Assembly (NCBI GenBank): GCA_027946365.1
Contig: JAPEUQ010000021.1
Coordinates: 186,001-250,000 of the forward strand
Length of the DNA: 64,000 nucleotides
DNA from: Kalmusia sp. IMI 367209
Lineage: Eukaryota > Ascomycota > Dothideomycetes > Pleosporales > Didymosphaeriaceae
Reading direction: 5' to 3'
Below the pieces are notes generated by a model, which searched no databases, was not told where the DNA came from, and was given only the letters and a program-made list of their open reading frames with translations. Made by a program: the position numbers and the translations under genes. Below are positions 1 to 11,389 of this stretch, in pieces. Each line of letters begins with the position of its first letter. Position 1 is the stretch's first letter.

Positions 1-1
1 C

Positions 2-349
2 GAATGTGTAGAGAAGATCCGCAAGGACAGAATGCCCTACTTGCTTGATCAAGTCATTGAGCTGGGCGCGAGCACCATTCGTGAATGGGATGTTCGGGCT
101 GTGCGACCGCGGGCGACCTTGAAGAAAGCGGAGGAGAGCGGGCTGTCAGACTCTTCATCCAGTGAAGAACCAATAGATGCCATAAAAGGGCAAGAGGCTA
201 GAGATGATGAGCTGGCACAAGACCTTGCCAAGAGCGAAGAGAAGTGGGCGATGGTGTGTCGCCCTAAAGCTGGACAGCAGGTAGTTGGCGGTGGATTTCT
301 CGCCCTCTGGCGGAAAATGGAGAAGGCGGCTACGGATGAAGCGAATTAG
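2..349 (+). CDS. C-terminal part of an unrecognised protein (cut by window edge)
   Basis: The reading frame is open from base 2 and ends at TAG 347-349, giving the last 115 residues of a longer gene. The first in-frame ATG (32) is probably internal because the frame continues upstream of it. The fragment is charged: a Lys/Glu-rich segment is followed by a serine/acidic stretch, a helical Asp/Glu/Lys stretch, and a C-terminus with GGGFLALWRKME. No domain is recognised, so no function is assigned. That it is coding is inferred from the open frame to the edge and its charged composition. The alternative is a chance open frame. Confidence 0.5.
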   Translation, partial: ECVEKIRKDRMPYLLDQVIELGASTIREWDVRAVRPRATLKKAEESGLSDSSSSEEPIDAIKGQEARDDELAQDLAKSEEKWAMVCRPKAGQQVVGGGFLALWRKMEKAATDEAN

Positions 350-751
350 ACCTTGAGCTTCTTGTACAAGTATAATTGTACCACGTAACATGCCCTAGCA
401 ACATGATCATGACCTGTGGTCGTCAATTCGAGCCCTGAAGCTCCATTTAGGCGCCACACGTGATATCCCCGTCATGCTGCCCCGCGGCAAGCTTCGTGCC
501 CTATCATCCAGCAGTTTGAGCAAGCAGCTCAGCACTATCGCGCAGATGGCAACGGTCACTAGAAAAGGCAATGAAATTGGTGCGCTGGCATCCCAGGCTT
601 TACTTATGATTGGCTAGGCTCGGACTTAATGCATCACTGCACGGACCTAGAGCGTTCAAACGGCCAGGCCGCGCTTTCACTGGATGCGCGTATAATAATA
701 CCTCTGCCCTCCATTTCATCTCCACCCCACCTGTTTCTTCCTAAAGCGAAA
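350..751. other. intergenic, 402 bp
   Basis: No coding frame or RNA gene is supported. The segment holds the end of the upstream gene and the promoter and 5' leader of the gene at 752. A pyrimidine-rich stretch lies just before that ATG. Confidence 0.5.
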
Positions 752-1458
752 ATGAGCGGTGCGGGCGAGAATCGGTAAGCTCTACCCTACGTGTTTGATC
801 GTCATGTTCTGACGATTCCTACTACAGGAGTAGCTGGCAGCGGCCGCATGGACGGGGCAATCGCGCTTCGGGCAACAATCCTAATAAAGATGGCGGTCGG
901 CAGCAAGCCATGTCCGCGCTCTCGGGCAACGTGTGGAAAGGCAAAGGTTCGGGCGGCGCTGAACGAGCGCATGCGCAAGCCCCCTCGGTTCAAGCAGAAC
1001 AGCATGTCCCTGTGAAGGGCTTCAATGCTGGTGAGGTCAAGGAATTCTTGAAAAAGAGTAAGTACTCGACATTTCTCGATCATCTCATAAGTCCCGAAGG
1101 TCCACGATGGATCCCCTAAGCTTCCCCGCGTTTTCAAAGGCTGTGGCTGACTTTTGTCGTAGAGTATCTCGAGAGCGTAACAGGTACACCTCCCTCGAAC
1201 CACGCGTTTACGACGAACCGCGAGGCTAATCGCACTTTTCTAGACCAACCATCCGCATATCACAAGGTCCAGGGTGACTCCGTGGCGAAGAGGAGCAGCG
1301 GTGCCTGGGGCTCCCGAGGTACGTGTCGCGGGTACATAAAAGATGACTCAAGTAACAAGGACGCAGGCACGATGCCACATCTCATGCCCAGCGGGCAAGA
1401 CTTCTTCACGCAGCTCAAGAAGCAGCTGGCGGCACTAGACCAGGGCAAACCCTCGTAA
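752..1458 (+). CDS. Small basic uncharacterised protein, five exons
   Basis: Phase-consistent splicing gives exons 752-774, 828-1057, 1163-1183, 1244-1318 and 1367-1458, a 146-residue product ending at TAA. The N-terminal half is rich in Gly, Arg, Asn and Ser and looks disordered. A short helical motif follows (FNAGEVKEFLKKKYLE), and the C-terminus carries MPHLMPSGQDFFTQLKKQL. These two blocks read as the conserved parts. I do not recognise the family and assign no function. All donors are GT and all acceptors AG. The 21-nt third exon is the least certain piece. An open frame on the other strand (802-1203) overlaps it but has no recognisable content. Confidence 0.6.
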
Positions 1459-2373
1459 CCGTAGCACGGTTCAACGCGTTTCCTTCCAGCGGCATTTCAG
1501 GACATAATGGGAGTTTCACGGGCTATCGCATTCTTCAAACTTGTCCTATGGTGGCTGTTTCACGAAGATTATTAAATGTTCAATTGTTCAAACGATAAAA
1601 TGTAAATCACGGGCATTAAAGCACCTGGCGTTGGCGGAGCATAGCTATTACATTCATGGTATTGTAGGGATACCCATCTGGACTCTCTTATAGGGGCGTC
1701 ATTTCTTGTTCGAAAAAGTACAGGAATAGGGTGCGCTTAGAAAGTGCTCATACTGATGTTGTAAATAGTCGTAAAAGACTGGCTCTTGTTGTATGACACT
1801 AATTGGTATATATAAGCAGCTGAACACAACGATGTGTTGTCAGGTGGTGAATGTGACAGGCATCCCGGCCTTGTTGGGGTTATGTGCTGGGATGCTATAG
1901 TTTTGGCGGTGATGAGACGGGCGGAACAACGGCGTTGTCATGACGGAGCTTGCCCCTCGACTCCGTCAACAAACAGTCTGCACCCTCGCAGGCGGCCCAT
2001 CGCTCAGCAAACCGCAATCTTCATTTACCTTGGGCGTCGTCAAGATTGTTATGAGCAGCCTTATTGCCTGCTAACCCCACGATTCTGCTGCATTTGCTGC
2101 ACCGCTATTAGCCAAGACCCTGCGACACTGCGCATCATATTTCACGCCCAGGCGACCCACCACCCCAACGCGTCGGTGCCCCTCGTTTACGGCTGCGTCC
2201 TATTCCAAGGACCTAAACATACCTGATAGAGACCCAGTACCAGGGACAAAACACCTCTAGCGAGCAACGGATTCCGCCCACGCATGCGCGCCTTCACCGA
2301 TCCTCGCAATAGATCCACAACCTCCCCGCCAGCGCTCTGTCCTCTTCGGAGCGCTGCATACTCCTAGAACAAT
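1459..2373. other. intergenic, 915 bp
   Basis: A 130-codon frame (1834-2226) has no recognisable content and irregular composition, so I do not call it. The right part, CT- and CA-rich from about 2230, looks like the promoter and 5' leader of the gene at 2374. Confidence 0.5.
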
Positions 2374-3631
2374 ATGTCTTCGCCGCCGCGAACGCCGACT
2401 CATGGTTCGGCATCCTCGCATCGCAGGCACCCTTCAAGCCTCGACATGTCTCATACTACTCCCTCCTCCAGACGACATTCTTACCGCCGCCGCTCCTCCG
2501 GATATTCGACTATAACACCGCGGATGTCGCAGGAATTTGAACACGGAAGTCCTGCTCATAATTTTGACGGTGGGGGAGACGGCGGTCTAGGGAATCTAGC
2601 AGACGAGCTGGGGGATGTGTGGGACGACGATGAAGAGGGGGCCGAGGGCGAGTATGAAGACGACATGGAGCTGCCGCATGAAGACACGAATAATATCGGC
2701 GTTGCTGTAGATCATGATGGTAGCGACGGTGCGGGGAGTGTGGTGAACGTGAACGGCGTCAGAGATAGTGGCGTTGCAATGCAGTCTTCTTCGCCCGCCG
2801 CATCGAGGCTCAGTCCGCAGTCTGCAGTCAAAATAAGGAAACATCAGAGACAACAATCGCTATATGATGGGTCTGACTACGGAGACGATTCAGATCTGGA
2901 AGCAAACGAAGGCATTTCTCCCTCGCTCGAAGCACGCATGGCGGCCATCGAAAGCCTGGCAAGGCGGGGGATGGAGGAGAATGGTAGCGCAACGGACGGC
3001 GTAGTCAAGAGGGTGACAGAGCAGTTACGAGATCTAGGAAGCCAGATTGGGATTGAGAACGGTGCCACAAGGTAGGTGCTCTTCAAGGAGGCGGGAGTTC
3101 ATTATGTCTAACTTGATATACAGACTGAAGACCGCCCACGATGCCCTCACAACACACCTCTCTCATCAATCTCGAACTCTGACCTCTGCTACTGCCGCGT
3201 TTACTGGCCCCCGCGCGATAATGCCCGACCTTGAAGAAATCGAAACACTTCTCCCCCTCATAACAAGCACACTTGAACTCCTCCCACACTCTTCACCTCA
3301 AGCCCTCATATCGCTCTCACAACTCACTATTTCTACACGTGAACTCCTCGAACATCTATCAAACGTATCTGACTCGCTCCACATGTCGCGCCAGAAGACT
3401 CTGGAAGCGAACCGCCGCCTCCGTTCTTCAAAAGACCAACTCGCAGAATGGAAAAAGGACATGGAGCTGCGGGAGCTTGGCATACAATTCATCGATAATG
3501 GGGATTGGGACCGGCGGCTCAAGGAGAGGGAAGCAGGTTCTGCGTGTGGGGATGTAGTGAACGGATTTGAAGAGGCTTGTGGGGTGTGGAGAAAGAAACT
3601 CTGTGAGGGGTTGGGGGTCGCGAGTGCATAA
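2374..3631 (+). CDS. Uncharacterised protein with disordered N-terminus and helical C-terminus
   Basis: Two exons (2374-3071 and 3124-3631) join in phase over a 52-bp GT-AG intron to give 401 residues. Residues 1-60 are Ser/Pro/His/Arg-rich. Residues 60-110 are acidic with Gly/Asp/Glu runs. From about residue 190 the protein becomes helical, with EARMAAIESLARRG, then a long helix-rich region (LKTAHDALTTHLSHQSRTL, DLEEIETLLPLI) and a charged stretch near the end. This suggests a coiled-coil or helical-bundle adaptor. No catalytic motif is visible and no family is recognised. Confidence 0.7.
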
Positions 3632-4780
3632 AATCTTTGCACGCATCTAATCATCTTCTTTTGTTTCGAGATGTTCACATCTCGTAACTGGCGTTCGGTG
3701 CTACGTAAGTAAAGATCCACCAGAAGAGAAGAGGGAAAAATCCTCCAAGGAGGCTGGCAGCGGATTTCAAAAGCAAATGGAAATCCAGCCGAGAAATTTT
3801 ACCACTCCTTTCCAGACTCGAGGCCAGGATCTGGATGCTGGGGTCTAGGATTGCGAATGAGATCTGCTGAAGGTTGATCTCTCTCCTTGGCATGTTTGGA
3901 GCAACGGCAATGTTGGTCTGGTCTGTTTACCACACGTAATACCCCTATACACTAAAACCAGTCTTGTGCAGAGAGTTCGGCGTCGGATAGGATCTGCTTT
4001 GAGGCATACAACAACATCTGCACCGGTTAGAAGCGGTGTATATAGCATCACCCGGGTTGTCATTGGCATATACCGCTATTTTCTTTTGTTGATATTAGAC
4101 TCGAATTAGACTCGTTCATATCCTCACTATCCTCTGAGAAGGGTTTTTCCGCTTCTATATGAAATTAGTGTCTATTTAATTCGTGCTTTTTCGTGTCTCT
4201 CACCTCTTCCTTACGTAATTGATTGAGGGAGCGTGCTATATGAGTCCAGTTCCATTCTCGCTTACATAACACTTCTCTCCATCGATCATTAACTTTTGCC
4301 TGGTAACAGCCGCCAGCTTGGCTAATCATGCAACTTCTCTCAGCATCGAACCTCTGGTCACTTGTCGCCCTCTCCGTCCTAGTATAGCTCGTTGCCGAAG
4401 ACTTTTGGCTGTTCGCTTCGCAGGAATTGAACTACAGCGAAGAAGGTGCTTAGTATGTAGATGAGTGGCACATATTATAGTTAGACCATACTTCTATAGA
4501 AACGAATAAGGCTCAATTGTGGTAAGGAAGGCCCCGCACTTGTGGTGTAGATTGGGGTTATCATTCGGGGGGGACCGAGCTTTGGCGAGAATCCACGTGT
4601 GTGGTGTACATGGTACGTACAGGTGGGTTTGTATGTAGGAAAATTCGGATGTCAGGTTGACTACTACTCATTTTTCTCAATAGCCCTTCTTTATTAAGAC
4701 CAATACAGACGAGGACAGTCTTACGAAGCGTTGATATCATTTTCCCCACGATGCCTTATCCGCTGCAACTTGCTCGCTTA
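3632..4780. other. intergenic, 1.15 kb
   Basis: No real gene is supported apart from a 19-codon signal-peptide-like frame at 4328-4387, listed separately. The genes on both sides point towards this segment, so it holds both 3' ends. Confidence 0.5.
4328..4387 (+). pseudogene. Signal-peptide-like relic ending in a stop
   Basis: ATG at 4328 opens a 19-residue hydrophobic peptide (MQLLSASNLWSLVALSVLV) that ends at TAG. The same frame then continues with LVAEDFWLFASQEL for about 20 more codons. This resembles the leader of a small secreted protein broken by one stop codon, but it could be chance. It lies about 390 bp beyond the 3' end of the secreted cysteine-rich gene. Confidence 0.15.
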
Positions 4781-5953
4781 CTATTGTTTTCCACCGATCA
4801 AACTGCTTGTTGCCGAAGGGGTAGCAAAAGGCACACTCAAGGGGCTACCAAAAGGACCGCCAAATGGACCGCCAAATGGACCGCCAAATGGACCACCGAA
4901 TGGACCACCGAATGGACCACCGAATGGACCACCGAAAGGACTACCGAAAGGACCACCGGAAGGGCCGCCGAAAGGGCCGCCAAAAGAGCTCAACGGCCAC
5001 ACACACAGCCCTCCACAGTCCGCCCCGCCCTTTGTCGGATCACAATCATCTCTCGGATCATCCATGCACACCTGACCATCAACATCGCATTTAAACCCCG
5101 CGAACCCTCCACAGAGCTTATCTTTCACGCAGATGCCCGGACCATCGCACAGAGGCCCACATCCAGGCCTGCTCGGATGTTTGATACATACATAGCCCGC
5201 CTCGCACTCTATGTTATTCCCGCGGCCACCGCCGCAGGGGGCGTGTGTGTTTGTTGGTGTGGGCGCAGTAGAGGTAGTCGCGCTGGAGAGGGAGTTGGTA
5301 CTGGTGCTGGTGCTGATGCTGGCCGTAAGTGAGGAGGGATCGAAAGGTGGGCAGGCCTGAACATCATCAGCCATTGCTCGGTATGAGGACAGTGAAAGAT
5401 AAAAAGAAGAATTATAAGGGGAGTGCATACCTGCATCTCTGGCTGAGGGCCACCGCACCTCCAGAAGCAGCGCGCCTTCGCCCCGTTCGCGCAGTAGCAT
5501 GATAGCGGCCACACTTGGGGACATGCGATCCAGGGACAGTTGCAGGCTGGGACGGCCTTGTTGTCTGTTGTTGAAGGTGGAATTGGAAATGACGTGGGGG
5601 GGTTTATGGGGCAGGGCTATGTAAGATCAGTACTTTGTAGATCAAGATTTGCGTGATATGGATGAGAGAGGGGGCTTACGAGGTAGGTCGGTGTATAGCC
5701 TGGACATTGTTTTCTACACATCGTTTCGCGGGAATTAAGACAAGCGCATAGAGCCTAGACAGAGAGACAGTTAGTAGATGAATGAGGTAAGGGTAAATAC
5801 ACATACGGCAGGATTGCTGGCGGGACATTTTACAAGAGGACACTGGCACGTTGAGGTAGGTGTAGGGATAGGTGTTGAAGTAGAGATTGTATCAGATGAC
5901 TGTGATGCTACAAGTCCCGCCAGGAAAGGGATCAAGAATAAAAAGGACTTCAT
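4781..5953 (-). CDS. Secreted cysteine-rich protein with GGPF tandem-repeat tail
   Basis: Four exons (5807-5953, 5680-5754, 5431-5616, 4781-5356) join in phase to 327 residues. The first about 17 residues (MKSFLFLIPFLAGLVAS) form a signal peptide. A Ser/Thr/Pro linker follows, then Cys-rich blocks with CQCPLVKC, CNCPWIACP and CYC, a second Ser/Thr linker, and a module with about a dozen cysteines (GYVCIKHPSRPGCGPLC, CMDDPRDDCDP, GADCGGLC). The C-terminal 60 or so residues are Gly-Gly-Pro-Phe repeats encoded by 12-bp DNA repeats. The cysteines imply disulfide bonds and secretion. It may be a wall-associated or effector-type protein. I know no function for the module, and forward-strand frames here are shadows. 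Confidence 0.75.
4842..4991. repeat. 12-bp tandem repeat coding GGPF
   Basis: About a dozen copies of a 12-bp unit (forward GGACCGCCAAAT and variants) run through the 3' coding part of the minus-strand secreted protein. Adjacent copies are often identical and variants occur in blocks (CCGAAT, CCGAAA), which points to copy-number turnover by slippage or unequal exchange. The unit length keeps the reading frame. Confidence 0.9.
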
Positions 5954-7109
5954 AATGTCGTTTCCTGTTCAACGTTCTTCGGTAGATCTGGTAGTAGGTG
6001 AAAAGGTGATGTTCGATCACGGTAGGTGCAAGTAGTCAACGCCAAATGCTGACGCTAAGGGTGCTTCTAGTAGCGTACAAGGTAAGAAGTCGCGAGACGC
6101 GAAGAACGAAGCCCACGTGTCGTATAAGGCGCTGGATCGTGAACGACAATGTGCTGCACTACCACTAAAGTTATCTCAAATATGTTTTTCGACAGAGAGA
6201 GAAACTCTGGGGGACATGCGTAAGTATGTCAGTCACCCCTTCCTACATTCCACCTACGCTTCTTTATATTTATGCCAAGGCATTGGCTCTTGCCAAGCCT
6301 CATATACATCTCCTAGATTCAGCCATGGGCGATTTTGCATCCAATAACAAGCTAGGCAAGCCTGAATTTCTCTATGCACCTTTCCACGCTTGGCACATAT
6401 GTCCCAGCTAGGGTTACTTGGTGGATCTGATTGCGCGTTCATATCATGAGCGGAATGAAAGGATTCTGAAAAAAGCGAACGCTAAAAGGGAGGGAAATGG
6501 CTCGAAGTGAATTGAACGGTGGGCTAAGAATAGATCGGAAGAATACCTGGGTTTAAGCTTTTCCTGATGCTCGTATTTGTGCAACCCCACATTATTACCC
6601 CAGACAACATTGCTAATCCGCAAACAACCATGACGGCATTAAAATAAGTACCAGTTGTATCAAGTTTGATCAACGTCCTTGGGCATGCTCAAATCCAAGA
6701 GCGTATAGGAGGAAAGAGGTGGAAAGGACTAGGTCAAGCCGAGACGCCCTTCATTTTACCCAACACGAGGCTATTAAGTTAGTGCGTAAATGGAACAGAC
6801 GAAACGAGCCGGTTGATTGGTGATGTTTTTCCTTCCGATTTAAAGCGGTCGCACGAGCTAAGTCAAGGGAGGATTTGTTGACAGCCAGCTGACCGGGAAA
6901 GTAGTACTGGAACGCATTTCATGAGTACGAAGGGATGTGCTCGTGATGACCTTTGACTGTGGAGTAATCATGTCGCACTGCTCGTGAATTGTGTGGAATG
7001 GATTCGTGTCACTCATCGCGTGTCCCAACAGTAAGCTACTCTCTCTTTTATCTTATCATTAGTGTAGTGCCTGTCCATCGCCCATCCGTATCTAGTGTCG
7101 AGCCCATTC
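5954..7109. other. intergenic, 1.16 kb
   Basis: Promoter side of the secreted protein (minus strand) and 3' flank of the SET gene. Frames of up to 85 codons are present, but none has family content or splice-consistent extension. Confidence 0.5.
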
Positions 7110-8555
7110 TCAACTGCTCAGAGATGTGACTCCTGTCTTCACGATCTGCCTGATCTGCTTCCAGCGCCGTAGCAAGACATCTTTCTGCTCCAGCTTCACC
7201 TTTCCACTAACTTTCAAGCTGTCCACTTCCTCAATGATCTCCATGATGTGCCTCTCGTACTTGACAAGTAGACCGATAATATACTCGTTTACTTTGCCCT
7301 GGTCCCCGGCACCTTCATCTGTGCCGCTGACAATAGCCGTGTATCGCCGCAAAGGCAGCGTAAGCAATCGTATTACGACTTGGGTACGGTGGCATATTGT
7401 CGGGTTGGTGGGTGAAAGCGTATATGATCCGTAGAAGCCATCTTCCTTCAAGATATCCGTTTGTGACGAAGATAAATGCGGAAGTATTAGGTGGTCTAGT
7501 GGGATACAATCGCATCCATTCGTGTCGAGTATGAAACCATACTCCACAAGCAAGAAATCGTTGGTATGCGAGCCATATGTGATGTAGACTTCTTCGCCGG
7601 CCTTGTACGCGCGATCAGCGGTTACTGAGTAACCTTTTGCGTCACTCTTAGTTTCGCATCCTTTATCTGAATGATTGAAGTAGTCCATGAAGGGACACAT
7701 AGCATAGCAGTCATCGGCCGTCAGCTGCGGGCGCTTCTTTGGGAGGCGGGGATGGGCTTTGGGCAGGTCAGGGTAAATCCAGTAGAATGTACGCGTATTT
7801 ACGATCAGCCAGGTGTAAGTGAAGAGAGACTTGGAGATTGAAAGATGAAGAGCGTGGATGCTGAGGTAGTCTCGTTCCAAATTCGAACGCTGATTTGACA
7901 GAAGAACTGCATGATGTTATGATGATAATATCCCCTCAGGCTAGTCGCTTCAACTCACCAGTGGCAGCATGAGGTAGCAATGCTTGGAGTTCTCCCGACC
8001 AGTGCAAAGGGAGGATATTCTCAAACTCCTCCTGAGTCGGCCAGACGTCTTGCCAAGGTCGATGTACACAGTCCTTTTTTGCATAGCTGAGTGCCAGATA
8101 CGCAGCCAGACGTGCATGTATCGAGACTTTTGCCGGAAAGTCTAGCGCTAGCACTTGTTGTTGGGCTACCGTAATGAGCGACGTGTTGCGCACATGTACT
8201 ATTTGATCTCCTTTCTTGAACGCTTAGCAAACCTTCTTGAACACTTCGGCAGGAAAGAAAGAGGCACCCGGGCGATGTTTTAGCTGCTATATTTAGATCG
8301 CCTGAATTGTACAATGTAAAGGCCTATCGTACGAGAAATATGGAATGTTCGTGTGTTCGAGGTTATGGTCGACCTGCTTTACTTCTAGAGAACATTGAAA
8401 TTTTTCTCACTGACCTTGATATCCTTCGCAGCTACTATGCCCATGCCGCGATCCTTGAATCTAGCCGGGGCAATGCCGTTGATGTCCACACCGTTATTGG
8501 TGGCCCACTCAACGAATCGCGTATGCTCCTCTCCTGGATCTAGAGCAGCTGCCAT
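7110..8555 (-). CDS. SET-domain protein lysine methyltransferase (SETD6/RKM/LSMT class)
   Basis: Exons 8415-8555, 7959-8214 and 7110-7906 join in phase to 397 residues. The N-terminus ([14 protein letters not shown], then [12 protein letters not shown]) is the split-SET start typical of the Rubisco-LSMT/SETD6/RKM class. The core motif DYFNHSD is followed by [23 protein letters not shown], which matches the NHS and YG elements that bind S-adenosylmethionine and shape the active site. The C-terminal helical part corresponds to the substrate-binding domain of this class. It should methylate a lysine on a non-histone protein such as a ribosomal protein, but the substrate cannot be told. The first intron donor is GTCAGT. 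It is divergent from COQ4. Confidence 0.85.
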
Positions 8556-8891
8556 GAGTTCGATTGATGATAATATTTCCTGGTAGTGCTCAATTGGATA
8601 TGCAGATGGTATGAAGATCGGCTGCTATAACTTAGATAATGATCCTCTATAGATGATGCTGGAGACAAATCATTTGTCGATAGATGCAAATCGATTAGCA
8701 TTGTTGTGTGAAAGGTTAATTGTGAGTCAAAGATATGTCGACATCGAAATGTGGCGCAACTGAGGCGCGTGCTATCGATAAAGAAATGTGGCTGGAGCTG
8801 TGTCGGACCACCATCGGGTGGGATTGGACGACATCAAGACGGTTGACGTACGTTTCGCACGCATCGTTCCGCACCTCTTTATCTTCACTTA
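8556..8891. promoter_or_regulatory. Bidirectional promoter region, SET gene / COQ4
   Basis: These 336 bp separate the start codons of two divergent genes and must hold both promoters. I see no clear TATA box or shared regulator motif. Confidence 0.5.
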
Positions 8892-9808
8892 ATGGCTGGT
8901 CCTTTGAAGCGGACGGCGAGTAGCCTTGTCAGCGCTTCGTCGAGAGGCAATCTAGCGCTCCCTTCTAGCTATCGATACTTTTCCGTACTCAATCGGCCAC
9001 AATCAAACTATGAAGGGCATATACCTCTTACACGGACGGAAAGGTTGGGACTGGCAGTAGGATCGGGGATATTAAGCTTCATAGATCCTCGGAGGGGAGG
9101 TGATGACTATCATAAGTAAAGACTGACGATAAATTGCTGATTCACATAGACCTCATCGCAGCCTTCGGCGAGGCCACTGCGCAACCGTTCTTCATCAATA
9201 AGCTCCGCGACCGCATGCTCCTTCACCCTACCGGCCGCCGTATCCTACGCGACAGACCGCGTCTAACCTCCACGTCGCTTGATATTCCGCGCCTCCGATC
9301 GCTTCCGAAGAACACAGTAGGCTATGCCTACACAGAATGGCTGGACAGAGAGGGCGTGTCGCCTGACACTCGGGCGAAGGTCCGGTATATAGATGAAGAG
9401 GAGTGCGCATACGTAATGCAGCGATATCGAGAATGCCACGACTTCTATCACGCACTCGTTGGCCTCCCCGTCTTCCGCGAGGGTGAAGTCGCGCTCAAAG
9501 CGTTCGAGTTCGCAAATACAGGGCTACCTATGACTGGCCTAGCTGTCTTTAGCGCTTTCACGTTGAAGAAAGCGGAATGGAGGAGATTCTGGGATATATA
9601 CGGCCCCTGGGCATTCAGAAATGGAGCAAAGAGCGATGATGTGATCAACGTGTATTGGGAGGAGGAGCTTGAGACGGATGTGGATGAGCTAAGGACAAGA
9701 CTCGGAATCGAAAAACCACCAGATCTTAGGAGTATGAGAATAGCTGAAAGAGAGGCAAGAAAGAAAGCAAAGGCTGCGAGAGAAGCTGCTACTGGTGCAG
9801 CTCTATGA
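8892..9808 (+). CDS. COQ4: Coenzyme Q biosynthesis protein COQ4, mitochondrial
   Basis: Exons 8892-9099 and 9150-9808 join in phase to 288 residues, the usual COQ4 length. The N-terminus is rich in Arg, Ser and Ala without acidic residues, as in a mitochondrial presequence. The COQ4 metal motif HD-x2-H-x11-E is present at H166, D167, H170 and E182 ([13 protein letters not shown] and [10 protein letters not shown]). COQ4 is a matrix-side inner-membrane protein that organises the CoQ synthome and has been linked to C1 decarboxylation/hydroxylation of the ring precursor. The C-terminal Lys/Arg/Ala-rich tail is an extension often seen in fungi. The start is set by the presequence and the phase into exon 2. 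Confidence 0.95.
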
Positions 9809-10196
9809 GCGTTTGCAACTTCCTAACCACGTCTTAAGAGTGTAACAGGCTATTGCGATCGAATTTATCGTAATGCGACACTCTCGCGTGAATGAGTGAA
9901 CAAAACATTTCACTATTTACTCAACATCGTGCACATGTATCATCCATCGATTCCATCTAAAGATATACAGTGTCATATTCAAAGCCCTTTGTCGCTTTCG
10001 AAAGGTCAGCTTCACAATGCTTCCCCACACGATTCACTATATAATAAGGTCCCCCCTCACTACCTCAAGCCCATCGTCAAAGTTTATAAGGGGACTATTA
10101 AACACGTACACTACGTTTTATTCATCTCACCTACCTCAACATCCACGCCCCCATCGTTCCCACGACTCTAATATCAGCAACAATAACTATTTCATT
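9809..10196. other. intergenic, 388 bp
   Basis: No gene is supported. The right half is C/A/T-rich and reads as the promoter and leader of the gene at 10197. Confidence 0.5.
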
Positions 10197-10676
10197 ATGC
10201 TTTTCACTGACGAGCCCAAGGACAAGCTCGCTGTTGAATGCCTCAAGATGTACGTCCCATATCTTACTCTCTATATCCTGAGCTAACTTTCATCCAGTGC
10301 CGAGCGCAATGCGCGTGACTCAATTCTCCTCCGGCTACCCGGCGAGATTCGTACTCTGATTTACGAGTTTGTGGTCTATGAGGGAAAGTACCGCCTGAAA
10401 TTCGCGCCTTTACAAGTTTTTGATTGCAAATGCGGCAGTATGCACACTAAAAAGGCGTATTGGCTGGCCAATAGGGATCTGCACAAGCTCGCTCTTCTCC
10501 GCGTGAGCCGCCAGATCTACGCCGAGACACATGACCTCCCCTTCCGATTGAACAAATTCGCGTTACATGACAAAACATTCCCCATACGTGATTACCTCGT
10601 GGGATGGTGTAAAGCCCCAGTGTGTGGAAAGGATGGGACATTGGAACAGTGGGCTCACTATTTGGGTAGGGCCTAA
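10197..10676 (+). CDS. Short 2EXR/F-box-like protein, possibly truncated
   Basis: Exon 10197-10249 joins 10298-10676 over a 48-bp intron (donor GTACGT, acceptor CCAG) to give 143 residues. Residues 25-45 carry LLRLPGEIRTLIYEFVV, the F-box-like 2EXR signature of a large fungal family, and LALLRVSRQIYAETHDLPF is its usual second block. These proteins normally run 180-300 residues, whereas this one stops soon after the second block with an atypical tail (CGKDGTLEQWAHYLGRA). It may be truncated or decaying. The family has no established function and is often expanded in Dothideomycetes. Confidence 0.6.
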
Positions 10677-11347
10677 TATCTCTGTTTTTCGTGTCTCTTA
10701 CGTGGGGATTTTCACAAGAAACATTCTCACGGCACATTGTGATTGGCATCTTCATTTCGGCTTCGAAAAAGGGTGTGCAATGCTTATCATGCACACTTTC
10801 GTTCTTTTTCACTTGAGTCTCCCATCGTCGGTATCTTCCGAAATGGCACTCATAAACGTCGTCTAATCGTCGTCTCATAAGCAAATACCATAAAGGCTCC
10901 GCGCTTTTGAGTTCACCTTTTCCTCCTTTAGCATCTCTTTAGCCCCATTACACTTTATGTAGCTCTCTTTCTTCTCTTATTCCTCCGTTTCCTTCTATAC
11001 AATAGGTTCACAGTGCTAATAGAATGAAGACACAATTCTGACTTTGATCTTTGAACTCGCTATGTGCCTTCGAGAATTTGAACATAGATTGGATTCGAAG
11101 TGAGTGCTATCGGGGGCGGGATAGAAACACGAGTTATTATTATTCTACGGCACACTACTACACTTCGGCTGAAGTCACCATCCCTATCACGGACATGAAT
11201 ATGTATCCCTTCATAATATCACTCTATATTCACTCATATCGATAGCCTATTTGATATTGATAAATGGAATGACGGAATTTTCATTTCTTCGATATGGATG
11301 GAAAGCTTGTACGGCGCTAAAACCACCCTTTCTTACACCTCTATTAC

Positions 11348-11389
11348 TAGTTCTAAGAGAGATAGAGTTACCTTGGAAGACTAGAACTA
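11348..11389. repeat. Short inverted repeat in AT-rich DNA
   Basis: TAGTTCTA at 11348-11355 is mirrored by TAGAACTA at 11382-11389, with a 26-bp spacer. It may be part of a decayed mobile element, but 8-bp arms are weak evidence. Confidence 0.3.

Noticed and set aside
802..1203. 133-codon minus-strand frame
   Set aside because: Antisense to the spliced small protein at 752-1458; no recognisable content.
1834..2226. 130-codon plus-strand frame
   Set aside because: Composition is irregular, with no signal peptide, domain or splice-consistent extension; it lies in the leader region of the next gene.
4751..5332. 193-codon and 114-codon plus-strand frames
   Set aside because: They run through the GGPF repeat on the opposite strand and show only repeat translations, while the spliced minus-strand gene has a signal peptide and Cys modules.
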